Positions 10,173-18,702 of a stretch of 40,165 nt of DNA are shown in pieces. The stretch comes from Pseudomonas pharyngis (GTDB taxonomy: Bacteria; Pseudomonadota; Gammaproteobacteria; Pseudomonadales; Pseudomonadaceae): positions 1 to 40,165 of the forward strand of contig NZ_BQID01000026.1 in assembly GCF_021602345.1 (NCBI RefSeq), in the 5' to 3' direction. The notes beneath the pieces are model-generated. The model saw only the letters and a program-made list of their open reading frames with translations, did no database searches and had not been told where the DNA came from. The position numbers and the translations under genes are program-made. The stretch's first letter is position 1. The number at the start of each line of letters is the position of its first letter.

Positions 10173-11437
10173 GACGCGACAAATCCACAGGGCGCCCGAC
10201 CCTCGGCTCGGTCATCGGCCGTGGCAACCTGATTGTGGCGCTGGTCGCCGTGGCAATGGCCAGTGTGTCGCTGACGCTGCTCGGGGTGCTGGCGCTGCGG
10301 GTCTATGCCGATCACAACCTGCACTTGATCGCCCGCTCGATCAGTTACACCGTGGAAGCCGCCGTGGTGTTCAACGACAAGGCCGCCGCGACCGAAGCGC
10401 TGGCGTTGATCGCCTCGACCGAAGAAGTGGCCGATGCCCAGGTGCTGGACACTCAGGGCCAATTGCTCGCACGCTGGCAGCGTCCGGAGAACGGCCTGAT
10501 TTCCGAGCTGGAGATGCAGGTCGCGCGAGTCATTCTGGAAAAACCCATCAACCTGCCGATCCAGCATCAGGATCGCGAGATCGGGCGGATCTTGCTGATC
10601 GGCCACGGTGGCAGCCTGATGCGTTTTCTGTTGAGCGGTCTGGCGGGGATCATTCTCTGCACGGCGATCAGCGCCTGGGTCGCGCTGTACCTGGCGCAGC
10701 GTCAGTTGCGCAGGATCATCGGCCCGTTGCACAGCCTGGCGGCGGTGGCGCATGCGGCCCGCAGCGAGCGGGCACTGGATCGACGGGTGCCACGGGCAAA
10801 AATTGCCGAACTGGACAACCTCGGCGCCGACTTCAATGCCCTGCTCGATGAACTCGAATCCTGGCAAACCCACTTGCAGAGCGAGAACGAAACCCTCGCC
10901 CATCAGGCCAGCCATGACAGCCTCACCGGGTTGCCGAACCGGGCCTTTTTCGAAGGCCGCCTGATCCGTGCTCTGCGCAATGCCCACAAGTTGAATGAGC
11001 AAGTGGCGGTGCTGTTTCTCGACAGCGACCGTTTCAAGGACATCAACGACAACTTCGGTCATGCCGCTGGCGATGCCGTGCTGGTGGCGGTGGCGAATCG
11101 GGTGCGGGCGCAGTTGCGTGAAGAGGATCTGGTGGCGCGTCTGGGCGGTGACGAGTTCGCCGTTCTGCTCACGCCGTTGCACAAGACCGAAGACGCCGAA
11201 CGCATTGCCGACAAGATCCTCGCCAGCATGGACACCCCGATTGCGCTGCCGGGCGACAGCAGTGTCGTGACGTCGCTCAGTATCGGCATCGCGGTTTACC
11301 CCGATCATGGCGTCACGCCTGGCACCTTGCTTGATGCGGCCGATGCCGCGATGTATCAAGCCAAGCGTTTGTCGCGCGGCGCCCAATTCACGGCCGGGAC
11401 GGAGTACCCGGTCGATTCCGTTCAAACCAGGAGCTGA
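10169..11437 (+). CDS. yfiN: YfiN/TpbB, membrane diguanylate cyclase
   Basis: The 422-residue protein makes c-di-GMP from two GTP at the inner membrane and is controlled by YfiR. It has a first membrane span (about residues 17-40), a periplasmic CHASE8-like sensor domain, a second span (about 152-175), a HAMP linker and a GGDEF domain. The active site reads RLGGDEF, with GGDEF at 326-330. An intact product-inhibition I-site, RxxD at 317-320, lies exactly five residues upstream. There is no EAL domain, so it is a pure cyclase. It starts inside the yfiR stop (ATGA) and ends overlapping yfiB by one base. Confidence 0.94.
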   Translation: MRRDKSTGRPTLGSVIGRGNLIVALVAVAMASVSLTLLGVLALRVYADHNLHLIARSISYTVEAAVVFNDKAAATEALALIASTEEVADAQVLDTQGQLLARWQRPENGLISELEMQVARVILEKPINLPIQHQDREIGRILLIGHGGSLMRFLLSGLAGIILCTAISAWVALYLAQRQLRRIIGPLHSLAAVAHAARSERALDRRVPRAKIAELDNLGADFNALLDELESWQTHLQSENETLAHQASHDSLTGLPNRAFFEGRLIRALRNAHKLNEQVAVLFLDSDRFKDINDNFGHAAGDAVLVAVANRVRAQLREEDLVARLGGDEFAVLLTPLHKTEDAERIADKILASMDTPIALPGDSSVVTSLSIGIAVYPDHGVTPGTLLDAADAAMYQAKRLSRGAQFTAGTEYPVDSVQTRS

Positions 11438-11937
11438 TGCCCGTGTCCTCACTTTCCTTTCGCCTGTTTTCCACTCTGTTGCTGACGGCCATGCTGGCCC
11501 TGACCGGTTGCCAGACCGCCCCGCAAAAAGGCCTGACGCCGGCCCAGGTCGCGGTTCTCAAGCAGCAAGGCTTCGAGCTGACCGATGACGGCTGGGAGTT
11601 TGGCCTGTCGGGCAAAGTATTGTTTGGCAGCGATGTCGAAAGCCTGAATCAGCAAAGTACCGAAATCGTCGAGCGTATCGGTAAAGCCTTGCTGGGTGTC
11701 GGCATCGAACGGGTACGAGTGGATGGCCACACCGACGCTTCGGGCAAGGAAACCTATAACCAGCAGCTGTCACTGCGTCGCGCGAAAAGCGTCGGCAAAG
11801 TGCTGACCTCGGTCGGCATGAAAGAAGAGAACATCCAGTTGCAAGGCCTCGGCAGCCGCGAACCGGTCGCCTCCAACGATACCGCCGCCGGCCGCACCGA
11901 AAACCGCCGGGTGTCGATCGTGGTCAGCGCCGATTAG
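11437..11937 (+). CDS. yfiB: YfiB, outer-membrane OmpA-like lipoprotein
   Basis: YfiB is a peptidoglycan-binding lipoprotein that sequesters YfiR and so activates YfiN. The protein has a lipoprotein signal with lipobox LTGC and, after a linker containing the DDGWEFGLSGKVLFGSD segment typical of the family, an OmpA C-terminal domain. Its motif (GHTDASG, then NQQLSLRRAKSV and NRRVSIVV) carries the Asp and Arg that bind meso-diaminopimelate. The start is ambiguous: ATG 11437 is only 3 bases from AGGAG (11429-11433), whereas GTG 11443 has better spacing (9 bases). The end overlaps the convergent LysR gene by 4 bases. Confidence 0.92.
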   Translation: MPVSSLSFRLFSTLLLTAMLALTGCQTAPQKGLTPAQVAVLKQQGFELTDDGWEFGLSGKVLFGSDVESLNQQSTEIVERIGKALLGVGIERVRVDGHTDASGKETYNQQLSLRRAKSVGKVLTSVGMKEENIQLQGLGSREPVASNDTAAGRTENRRVSIVVSAD

Positions 11938-12881
11938 TCGGCGAACTGCATCTCTCGAGTTTCACCCATCAACAGCGCCTGATTGCGCTCGGTCACCTCA
12001 CGGATGTAATCCCACAACAGGGTGATCCGCTTGAGCTTGCGCAGATCTTCCCGGCAGTACATCCAGAACTGCCGGGTGATATCGATTTCCTCCGGCAGCA
12101 CCGGCAACAGGCGCGGATCCTGAGCCGCGAGAAAGCACGGCAGAATCGCCAATGAGCGCCCCTGCTGCGCCGCCACGAACTGCGCAATCACGCTGGTGCT
12201 GCGTAAATTGGCGCTGGCACCGGGCAACACGTTCGCCAGATACAGCAGCTCCGAGCTGAACGCCAGGTCATCCACGTAACTGATGAATTGATGCTTGCCC
12301 AGGTCGGCGGGGCGGCGGATCGGCGGGTGTTTGTCGAGATATTCCTGGGTCGCGTACAGCTGCAAGCGGTAGTCGCAGAGTTTGCAGCACACGTACGGCC
12401 CGTGTTCCGGGCGCTCGAGGGCGATGACGATGTCGGCCTCGCGTTTGGACAGGCTGATGAAGTGTGGCAGCGGCAGGATGTCCACCGAGATCGCCGGGTA
12501 GGCGTCGACGAAGTGGCTCAGTTGCGGGGTGATGAAGAAGCTGCCGAAACCTTCGGTGCAACCCATCCGCACGTGCCCGGACAGTGCGACGCCGGAGCCC
12601 GAAACTTGCTCGCAGGCCATGTGCAGCGTGCTTTCGATCGACTCGGCATAACTCAGCAGGCGCTGGCCTTCGGCAGTCAGCACGAAACCGCTGGTGCGGG
12701 ACTTTTCGAACAGCAAGGTACCGAGCGCCGCTTCCAGCGAACTGATCCGCCGCGACACGGTGGTGTAGTCCACCGCCAGGCGTTTAGCCGCCGTGCTGGC
12801 CTTGCGGGTACGGGCGACTTCAAGGAAAAACTTGAGGTCATCCCAATTCAGCGAGCCTAGAGAGGTGATGTTTTTTTGCAT
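11934..12881 (-). CDS. LysR-family regulator, probable regulator of mmsAB
   Basis: This 315-residue protein has an N-terminal LysR HTH (about residues 9-68: WDDLKFFLEVARTRKASTAAKRL, then VDYTTVSRRISSLE) and a C-terminal effector-binding domain. It diverges from mmsA with about 150 bases between them, which is typical when a LysR protein controls the neighbour. In P. aeruginosa the mms genes are instead linked to an AraC-type regulator, so this pairing differs. I placed the start at the ATG in MQKNITSLGSLNWDD; an in-frame ATG at 12950 would add 23 atypical residues. No strong ribosome binding site is seen. Confidence 0.87.
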   Translation of the reverse strand: MQKNITSLGSLNWDDLKFFLEVARTRKASTAAKRLAVDYTTVSRRISSLEAALGTLLFEKSRTSGFVLTAEGQRLLSYAESIESTLHMACEQVSGSGVALSGHVRMGCTEGFGSFFITPQLSHFVDAYPAISVDILPLPHFISLSKREADIVIALERPEHGPYVCCKLCDYRLQLYATQEYLDKHPPIRRPADLGKHQFISYVDDLAFSSELLYLANVLPGASANLRSTSVIAQFVAAQQGRSLAILPCFLAAQDPRLLPVLPEEIDITRQFWMYCREDLRKLKRITLLWDYIREVTERNQALLMGETREMQFAD

Positions 12882-12975
12882 GATGGACGGGCTTATATGT
12901 GCGTTCTTATTAGAAGTTTGCACATCTATACTCCAAAAACAGTCCGACAACCAATTCGTGACACACGCCTCATCT

Positions 12976-12996
12976 CAAGGCGAACCTTTCGCCTTG
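12976..12996 (+). promoter_or_regulatory. 9-3-9 palindrome upstream of mmsA (candidate operator)
   Basis: CAAGGCGAA-CCT-TTCGCCTTG is a perfect 9-bp inverted repeat with a 3-base centre, ending 34 bases before the mmsA ATG. It could be a regulator site or a small hairpin in the mmsA leader. A -10-like TATACT lies upstream at 12927-12932, so the palindrome would fall inside the transcript or just downstream of the start. Confidence 0.45.
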
Positions 12997-13030
12997 GCTC
13001 CTAAGATAAAAACAAGTTCTGGAGACCAGC

Positions 13031-14557
13031 ATGAACGCATCGCTTACGCCCAACGAAACCACGATCCAGAAGGTCAAGCTGCTGATCGACGGCGAGTGGG
13101 TCGAGTCGCAGACCACCGAGTGGCACGACATCGTCAACCCGGCGACCCAGCAAGTGCTGGCCAAAGTCCCGTTCGCCACCGCCGCTGAAGTCGACGCTGC
13201 TGTCAGCGCCGCCCAGCGCGCCTTCCAGACCTGGAAGCTGACCCCGATTGGGGCGCGCATGCGCATCATGCTCAAGCTGCAGGCGTTGATCCGCGAACAT
13301 TCCAAACGCATCGCCGTGGTGCTGAGCGCCGAGCAGGGCAAGACCATTGCCGATGCCGAAGGCGACATTTTCCGTGGCCTGGAGGTGGTCGAGCACGCCT
13401 GCTCCATCGGCAGCCTGCAAATGGGCGAGTTCGCCGAGAACGTCGCCGGCGGCGTCGACACCTACACCCTGCGCCAACCGATCGGCGTCTGCGCCGGCAT
13501 TACCCCGTTCAACTTCCCGGCAATGATTCCGCTGTGGATGTTCCCGATGGCCATTGCCTGCGGCAACACCTTCGTCCTCAAACCATCTGAACAGGATCCG
13601 CTGTCGACCATGTTGCTGGTGGAGCTGGCGATTGAAGCCGGCATTCCGGCAGGCGTGCTTAACGTCGTTCATGGTGGCAAGGACGTGGTCGATGGCCTGT
13701 GCACCCACAAGGACATCAAGGCGGTTTCGTTCGTCGGTTCGACCGCCGTCGGCACTCACGTTTATGACCTGGCCGGTAAGCACGGCAAGCGCGTGCAATC
13801 GATGATGGGCGCGAAGAACCACGCGGTGGTGCTGCCGGATGCCAATCGCGAGCAAGCGCTCAATGCCTTGGTCGGCGCCGGTTTCGGTGCGGCGGGTCAA
13901 CGTTGCATGGCCACTTCGGTGGTGGTGCTGGTGGGCGCGGCCAAACAGTGGCTGCCGGATCTGAAAGCGCTGGCGCAGAAACTCAAGGTCAACGCCGGCA
14001 ACGAGCCGGGCACCGACGTGGGCCCGGTGATTTCGAAAAAGGCCAAGGCGCGAATTCTCGATCTGATCGAAAGCGGCATCAAGGAAGGCGCGAAACTCGA
14101 GCTGGACGGACGCGATATCAGCGTGCCGGGCTACGAGAAAGGCAACTTCGTCGGCCCGACCCTGTTCTCCGGGGTCACCACTGACATGCAGATCTACACC
14201 CAGGAAATCTTCGGCCCGGTGCTGGTGGTGCTGGAAGTCGACACCCTTGATCAGGCCATCGCGCTGGTCAACGCCAACCCGTTCGGCAACGGCACGGGCC
14301 TGTTCACCCAGAGCGGTGCGGCGGCGCGTAAGTTCCAGACTGAAATCGACGTCGGCCAGGTCGGCATCAACATCCCGATTCCGGTACCGGTTCCGTTCTT
14401 CAGCTTTACCGGTTCGCGCGGTTCGAAACTCGGCGACCTCGGCCCGTACGGCAAGCAAGTGGTGCAGTTCTACACCCAGACCAAAACGGTCACGGCGCGC
14501 TGGTTCGACGACGACAGCGTCAACGACGGCGTGAACACCACCATCAACCTGCGCTGA
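13031..14557 (+). CDS. mmsA: Methylmalonate-semialdehyde dehydrogenase (CoA-acylating)
   Basis: MmsA converts methylmalonate semialdehyde plus CoA and NAD+ to propionyl-CoA and CO2 in valine (and beta-alanine/inositol-type) catabolism. The 508-residue protein is an aldehyde dehydrogenase with the catalytic cysteine in GQRCMATS (C292). It has the MMSDH-typical [15 protein letters not shown] stretch and the N-terminal [16 protein letters not shown] sits a few bases upstream of the ATG. mmsB follows after 9 bases, so the two form an operon. Confidence 0.95.
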   Translation: MNASLTPNETTIQKVKLLIDGEWVESQTTEWHDIVNPATQQVLAKVPFATAAEVDAAVSAAQRAFQTWKLTPIGARMRIMLKLQALIREHSKRIAVVLSAEQGKTIADAEGDIFRGLEVVEHACSIGSLQMGEFAENVAGGVDTYTLRQPIGVCAGITPFNFPAMIPLWMFPMAIACGNTFVLKPSEQDPLSTMLLVELAIEAGIPAGVLNVVHGGKDVVDGLCTHKDIKAVSFVGSTAVGTHVYDLAGKHGKRVQSMMGAKNHAVVLPDANREQALNALVGAGFGAAGQRCMATSVVVLVGAAKQWLPDLKALAQKLKVNAGNEPGTDVGPVISKKAKARILDLIESGIKEGAKLELDGRDISVPGYEKGNFVGPTLFSGVTTDMQIYTQEIFGPVLVVLEVDTLDQAIALVNANPFGNGTGLFTQSGAAARKFQTEIDVGQVGINIPIPVPVPFFSFTGSRGSKLGDLGPYGKQVVQFYTQTKTVTARWFDDDSVNDGVNTTINLR

Positions 14558-14566
14558 GGAACGGCC

Positions 14567-15454
14567 ATGAAAATCGCATTTATCGGGCTGGGCAACATGG
14601 GCGCGCCGATGGCGCGCAACCTGATCAAGGCCGGGCATTCGCTGAACCTGGTGGACCTGAACAAGACCGTGCTGGCGGAACTTGAGCAACTGGGCGGCAC
14701 CATCCGCGCTTCGGCTCGCGAAGCTGCTGAAGATGCTGAACTGGTGATCACCATGTTGCCGGCTGCGGTGCATGTACGCAGCGTCTGGCTCGGTGAAGAC
14801 GGCGTGCTGGCCGGGATCGGCAAAGGCGTGCCGGCAGTGGATTGCAGCACCATCGATCCGCAGACGGCGCGCGATGTGGCGGCGGCGGCTGCCAAACAAG
14901 GCGTGGCCATGGCCGATGCGCCGGTGTCCGGCGGCACAGGCGGCGCCACGGCCGGGACGCTGACCTTCATGGTCGGCGCCACCCCGGAACTGTTCGCCAC
15001 TCTGCAACCGGTGCTGGCGCAGATGGGCCGCAACATCGTGCATTGCGGTGAGGTCGGCACCGGCCAGATCGCCAAGATCTGCAACAACCTGTTGCTCGCC
15101 ATTTCGATGGTTGGCGTCAGCGAGGCGATGGCGCTGGGTGATGCGCTGGGGATCGACACCACGGTGCTCGCCGGGATCATCAACAGCTCTACCGGTCGTT
15201 GCTGGAGTTCGGAAATGTACAACCCATGGCCAGGCATCGTCGAAACGGCGCCGGCCTCACGCGGCTACACGGGTGGCTTCGGCGCCGAGCTGATGCTCAA
15301 GGATCTGGGGCTGGCTACCGAAGCGGCGCGTCAGGCCCATCAGCCAGTGGTGCTGGGCGCGGTGGCGCAGCAGTTGTATCAGGCGATGAGTCAGCGCGGG
15401 GAAGGGGGCAAGGACTTCTCGGCGATCATCAACAGCTATCGCAAGCCGCAGTAA
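14567..15454 (+). CDS. mmsB: 3-hydroxyisobutyrate dehydrogenase
   Basis: MmsB oxidises 3-hydroxyisobutyrate to methylmalonate semialdehyde, the step before MmsA. The 295-residue protein belongs to the beta-hydroxyacid dehydrogenase family. It has the NAD-binding GLGNMGAPMARNL near the N-terminus, the substrate motif DAPVSGGTGGATAGTL, and the catalytic lysine in GTGQIAKICNN (K170). GAGGA (14556-14560) overlaps the mmsA stop and sets the ATG. A terminator follows at 15509. Confidence 0.95.
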   Translation: MKIAFIGLGNMGAPMARNLIKAGHSLNLVDLNKTVLAELEQLGGTIRASAREAAEDAELVITMLPAAVHVRSVWLGEDGVLAGIGKGVPAVDCSTIDPQTARDVAAAAAKQGVAMADAPVSGGTGGATAGTLTFMVGATPELFATLQPVLAQMGRNIVHCGEVGTGQIAKICNNLLLAISMVGVSEAMALGDALGIDTTVLAGIINSSTGRCWSSEMYNPWPGIVETAPASRGYTGGFGAELMLKDLGLATEAARQAHQPVVLGAVAQQLYQAMSQRGEGGKDFSAIINSYRKPQ

Positions 15455-15508
15455 TCGTCGTCAGGCCTGTGCTCGCCACAGGTCTGCACATCCAATGCAG
15501 TAGGTGTT

Positions 15509-15545
15509 GCCGGGAAATCACGTCGGGTGGTTTCCCGGCTTTTTT
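15509..15545 (+). terminator. Rho-independent terminator after mmsB
   Basis: GCCGGGAAA (15509-15517) pairs with TTTCCCGGC (15531-15539), followed by six T (15540-15545). A smaller 6-bp hairpin (CCTGTG/CACAGG, 15466-15482) precedes it just after the mmsB stop. The T-run is on the plus strand only, so it serves mmsB and not the convergent cupin gene. Confidence 0.9.
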
Positions 15546-15548
15546 GTA

Positions 15549-15893
15549 TCAGGCGAACACGAAATATTTGCGCACGGTCTCGACCACTTCCCAGGTGCCT
15601 TTCATGCCGGGCTCGACCACGAAGATGTCGCCGGCGCGCAGGTGGATCGGCTCCATGCCGTCCGGGGTAATCACGCAGTAGCCTTCCTGGAAATGGCAGT
15701 ACTCCCACTTCACGTAGTCCACCCGCCACTTGCCCGGCGTGCAGATCCAGGTGCCCATGATCTTGCTGCCGTCTTCGCTGGTGTAGGCGTTGAGGTTGAC
15801 GGTGTGCGGGTCGCCCTCGAGCTTTTCCCATTTGCAGGCGTCGAGTACGGGCAGGGGATGGGTGTCGCGCAGAACGGTGATAGGTGCGGGCAT
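15549..15893 (-). CDS. Small cupin-domain protein (Cupin_3/DUF861 type)
   Basis: The 114-residue protein is a single cupin. The core reads VKWEYCHFQEGYCVITPDG, then HLRAGDIFVVEPGMKGTWEVVETVRKYFVF. This matches the Cupin_3 (DUF861) family, which includes EutQ-like and ureidoglycine aminohydrolase-like domains and many members of unknown role. I chose the ATG at 15893 (MPAPITVLRD) because a GGAG lies 6 bases upstream; the longer frame upstream looks non-coding. It converges on mmsB and stands alone. Substrate unknown. Confidence 0.85.
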   Translation of the reverse strand: MPAPITVLRDTHPLPVLDACKWEKLEGDPHTVNLNAYTSEDGSKIMGTWICTPGKWRVDYVKWEYCHFQEGYCVITPDGMEPIHLRAGDIFVVEPGMKGTWEVVETVRKYFVFA

Positions 15894-16461
15894 GACGGCT
15901 CCAGGCCAAAGGGAGTTAGAGCCGTCACCGTAGCTTTCGCGGGTACTGTCGGAATGTCTGGGGTCGACCTCCAGATGCCTGTAAGCGCTGGGGCAAGTCT
16001 GCGTGACTCGCGAATGCGCACCATCGCTGTGCATATCAGACGGTTTTAGTACAAGCGTGCACCATAAAAGTTCAATCAATTTTTAGACTAAAACGAGATA
16101 ACCATTCTGACACCTATTGCAAAACAAAATCGTCTGTACTATAACATTCGTACTAAAGAACTATTCCTCAAAACGGAGCTTTATCTGAGTCACGGACAGT
16201 CTTGAATCGGCTTTTTCTCATCTCGACAACTGACTTGGCCTTTGGCTCAAGTGTGAACTTCTATCTGTTGTTAATGAATAATGACAGTTGAATGAACCGG
16301 ACAGTTAATAAGTGGCGCGGACGCAATGTCTCGCGTGCTTTGAGTTGAAGCCTTAAATGAACAGTTAATTAATTATTTGTGCACTGGCGGATTTATATCT
16401 GCGGGATACGCACGCCTATCGGAATTTTATGTGCCCGGCATCAATGGAATGAGGCTTTATT
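15894..16461. other. AT-rich gene-free leader of the glycosyl cluster
   Basis: No convincing gene is seen in these 568 bases. From about 16040 on the sequence is clearly more AT-rich than its surroundings. It contains a 6-1-6 palindrome TTTTAG-A-CTAAAA (16081-16093). ACAGTT occurs three times (16284, 16301, 16361), twice as ACAGTTAAT. GTACTA occurs twice, 14 bases apart (16136, 16150), with an inverted copy at 16047. Such a region could hold the cluster promoter and bind H-NS-like (MvaT) proteins; no promoter can be assigned with confidence. Confidence 0.6.
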
Positions 16462-17433
16462 GTGGACGACATAAACGTAATTGAAGTTTCGACGACTGTT
16501 GATGGTTCAAGTGAGCTTGGCCGGCACGTCTGGGTGCGTGCCGGCAGTCGCCTGACAAACGTGCAGATCGGCGATGATTGCTTCATCGGTTTCAGATGCG
16601 ATTTGCAGCACGCGTCGGTCGGCAAGTCCAGCATGTTCGCCACTGGTGCCCAGTGCTTGGGGACGGCGCAGTCGCCGGTTCGGATTGCCGAAAATGTCTG
16701 GGTGGGCGCCAAGGCCACCGTGACTGCCGGTGTTTCCATCGGTGCCGGGGCCGTGGTGGCGGCTGGCGCATTGGTGACCGCGGATGTGCCGCCGGACGCA
16801 ATCGTCGTCGGTCGCCCGGCGCGGGTCATTGCCCAGCGCACTGTGGTCGAGGACGGCCGGCCGAGCCCGGAACCGGTGCTGGCCAAAGTCCGGGACCGGG
16901 CGCGCCAGGGCTTGCCGTCGATGCTCGATCGGTCCACGCAGTCGGTCGCGCGGCTCAAGTCGCTGAACCCCGACACCCTGACCTGGGACATCAGCGACGA
17001 CGCCTTGATCGATGCCGAATTGCGCGGAGGGGCGTCGGTGGAGATCGCCCGGGACTGCATCCTGATCGGGCGCAGCAACCGTCAGGGCGGCATGTCACAA
17101 CTGGGCGGCATTGAACTGGGCACTGGCGCTCGACTGGCGCCGGGCGTGGTGATCGAAGCGGCCGGCGGAGTGACCATCGGTGCCTTCAGCGAGCTGGCCG
17201 AAGGCGTCACGATTGTCGCGTCCACTCATGATCATTCGTTCCGCTCACTGCCTTGGGAGGAGGCACCGGTGCGCATTGGAAGTCGTTGCGTTATTGGCGA
17301 GGGCGCCATCTTGGTAGGTCCACTGAATATTGGTGACGGTGCCGTTATCAAGCCGTACTCGGTGGTTATAAGGGATGTATTGGAAAACACTGTGGTTCAT
17401 GGCGTTGTTCAACTAATGGAGATTCAAGAATGA
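16462..17433 (+). CDS. Tandem left-handed beta-helix acyltransferase-like protein
   Basis: The 323-residue protein has two hexapeptide-repeat (LbH) blocks. Block one (about 15-125) ends in the WVGAKATVTAGVSIGAGAVV and VPPDAIVVGRPARVI segments of WbbJ/xenobiotic-type O-acetyltransferases. Block two (about 190-320) carries the likely catalytic STHDHS (H256, D257, H258) followed by APVRIGSRCVIGEGA. The first block lacks an obvious HxH. The start is a GTG with GAGG (16451-16454) 7 bases upstream. It overlaps the next gene by ATGA, so it is the first gene of a glycosylation-type operon. A sugar or glycolipid O-/N-acyltransferase is likely; donor and acceptor are unknown. Confidence 0.8.
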   Translation: MDDINVIEVSTTVDGSSELGRHVWVRAGSRLTNVQIGDDCFIGFRCDLQHASVGKSSMFATGAQCLGTAQSPVRIAENVWVGAKATVTAGVSIGAGAVVAAGALVTADVPPDAIVVGRPARVIAQRTVVEDGRPSPEPVLAKVRDRARQGLPSMLDRSTQSVARLKSLNPDTLTWDISDDALIDAELRGGASVEIARDCILIGRSNRQGGMSQLGGIELGTGARLAPGVVIEAAGGVTIGAFSELAEGVTIVASTHDHSFRSLPWEEAPVRIGSRCVIGEGAILVGPLNIGDGAVIKPYSVVIRDVLENTVVHGVVQLMEIQE

Positions 17434-18680
17434 TTTTATTTGCCCCCAATCCAACCGGTTCCGGTCACAACATGCGCGCGCTGTCCATCGCTCAGGCGAT
17501 TAAAAAGCAGCGCCCGGACATGCCATTGACCGTGGCATTGGCTTCCTTGCAGCCGACCTTCACGCCGATGTTCGAAAAGTCCGGCGTTGAAGTTGTGGAT
17601 ATTGCCGGCCGTTTGGTCGATTACTCGAAAAAGAGCAACTTGTCGAAAGAACTCGACTGGAATAATTACATTGGCGGTTATATCGCCAACACCTTCTTGT
17701 CCGGCGAGCGGATTTTGTCTTACCTGGCCTTGATCGCCGAATACAAACCGACCGCCCTGGTGTCGGACTACAACATGGCCGCCTGCCTGGCCGCGATTTT
17801 CAGCGGTACGCCGCTGGTGTTCGTCACCGAGCGCTACGACTTCACCCTTTGCCAGCTCGAAGACCATGATCTGGCCGACGGCGGTTTCGAAGTCAACGCG
17901 CTGGAAATGGCCCGGGCCCGCACCGCGCTGCACAGCCAGTTCAACTGGATGATCAATCAGAGCCAACTGGTGCTGACCGACAAACCGTATGTGGCCTCTC
18001 TCGATCTGGGCACACCGGTGGCCGAAGCGCTGGTCAGCGGCAAAGCGCATTTCGTCGGCCCGATGATCCGCGACATCAATGTGCAGACTGGTTTGAACGT
18101 GCGCGAGCAACTGAACCTCGGCGACTCGCCGTTCATTGTGGCTTCGATCAGCGGCACCACGATGTTTGCCCAGAACAAGGACGCGCTGCTCGCCGCCTAC
18201 CTCGACAGCTTCAAGATCCTGCGCGAGCGCAATCCGGAACTGAAACTGGTGTTGCTGGGCCGTCAGGATATCCAGGCTCAGGACGGCGTCGTCTGCGTGC
18301 CGTACTACCCGGACTGGATGGGCCTGCTGCGCGAAGCCAGCCTGCTGATTTCGGCGCCGGGCTGGATCACCGTGACTGAAATCGCCGCGATGAATATTCC
18401 GACCCTGTTCCTGTTGTCGTCCAAGTCCGAATACCACGAACTGGAAGCTCTGCGTCGTCTGGAGTTGCTGGGCTTCCCGACGCATATCGGATACGACCGT
18501 GATCGTATCGTCGAACTGATCCAGGGCGAACTGGAAAAAGACACCGGCGCTTCGACCTATTACGCACCGCATCAGCAAGTGGCTGCGCCGGATGGCGAAG
18601 GTGCCGCCCGCGCCGCGACGCGCATCATCGAGTTGTGCCAGGGCAGCGTTGTGTCGCTGGCCGAAAACAAAGCCGCTTAA
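17430..18680 (+). CDS. MurG/UGT-like (GT-B) glycosyltransferase
   Basis: The 416-residue protein opens with MILFAPNPTGSGHNMRALSIAQAI, the glycine/His-rich loop of GT-B enzymes that act on lipid or natural-product acceptors. Its C-terminal half has the nucleotide-sugar side: VPYYPDWMGLLREASLLISAPGWITVTEIAAMNIPTLFL, matching the MurG/UGT pattern in which a conserved Glu follows a Gly-x-x-Thr stretch. No membrane span is evident. It is coupled to the upstream acyltransferase (ATGA) and followed after 22 bases by the double-toroid gene. With RmlA and RmlB downstream, a dTDP-deoxysugar donor is the natural inference, but nothing in the sequence proves it. Confidence 0.8.
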   Translation: MILFAPNPTGSGHNMRALSIAQAIKKQRPDMPLTVALASLQPTFTPMFEKSGVEVVDIAGRLVDYSKKSNLSKELDWNNYIGGYIANTFLSGERILSYLALIAEYKPTALVSDYNMAACLAAIFSGTPLVFVTERYDFTLCQLEDHDLADGGFEVNALEMARARTALHSQFNWMINQSQLVLTDKPYVASLDLGTPVAEALVSGKAHFVGPMIRDINVQTGLNVREQLNLGDSPFIVASISGTTMFAQNKDALLAAYLDSFKILRERNPELKLVLLGRQDIQAQDGVVCVPYYPDWMGLLREASLLISAPGWITVTEIAAMNIPTLFLLSSKSEYHELEALRRLELLGFPTHIGYDRDRIVELIQGELEKDTGASTYYAPHQQVAAPDGEGAARAATRIIELCQGSVVSLAENKAA

Positions 18681-18702
18681 CCTCAAGGAAGAGGGATTCA
18701 CC

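Noticed and set aside
13001-15043. 680-codon minus-strand frame opposite mmsA/mmsB
   Set aside because: Same His/Arg-rich composition expected from the complement of high-GC codons; the plus strand encodes well-conserved enzymes.
16136-16153. GTAC-N10-GTAC in the glycosyl cluster leader as a fourth copy of the operator
   Set aside because: The spacing of the two GTAC blocks is the same, but the G/C next to each arm is not kept on both sides and the centre is not TGTANA-like. Chance is likely in an AT-rich stretch.
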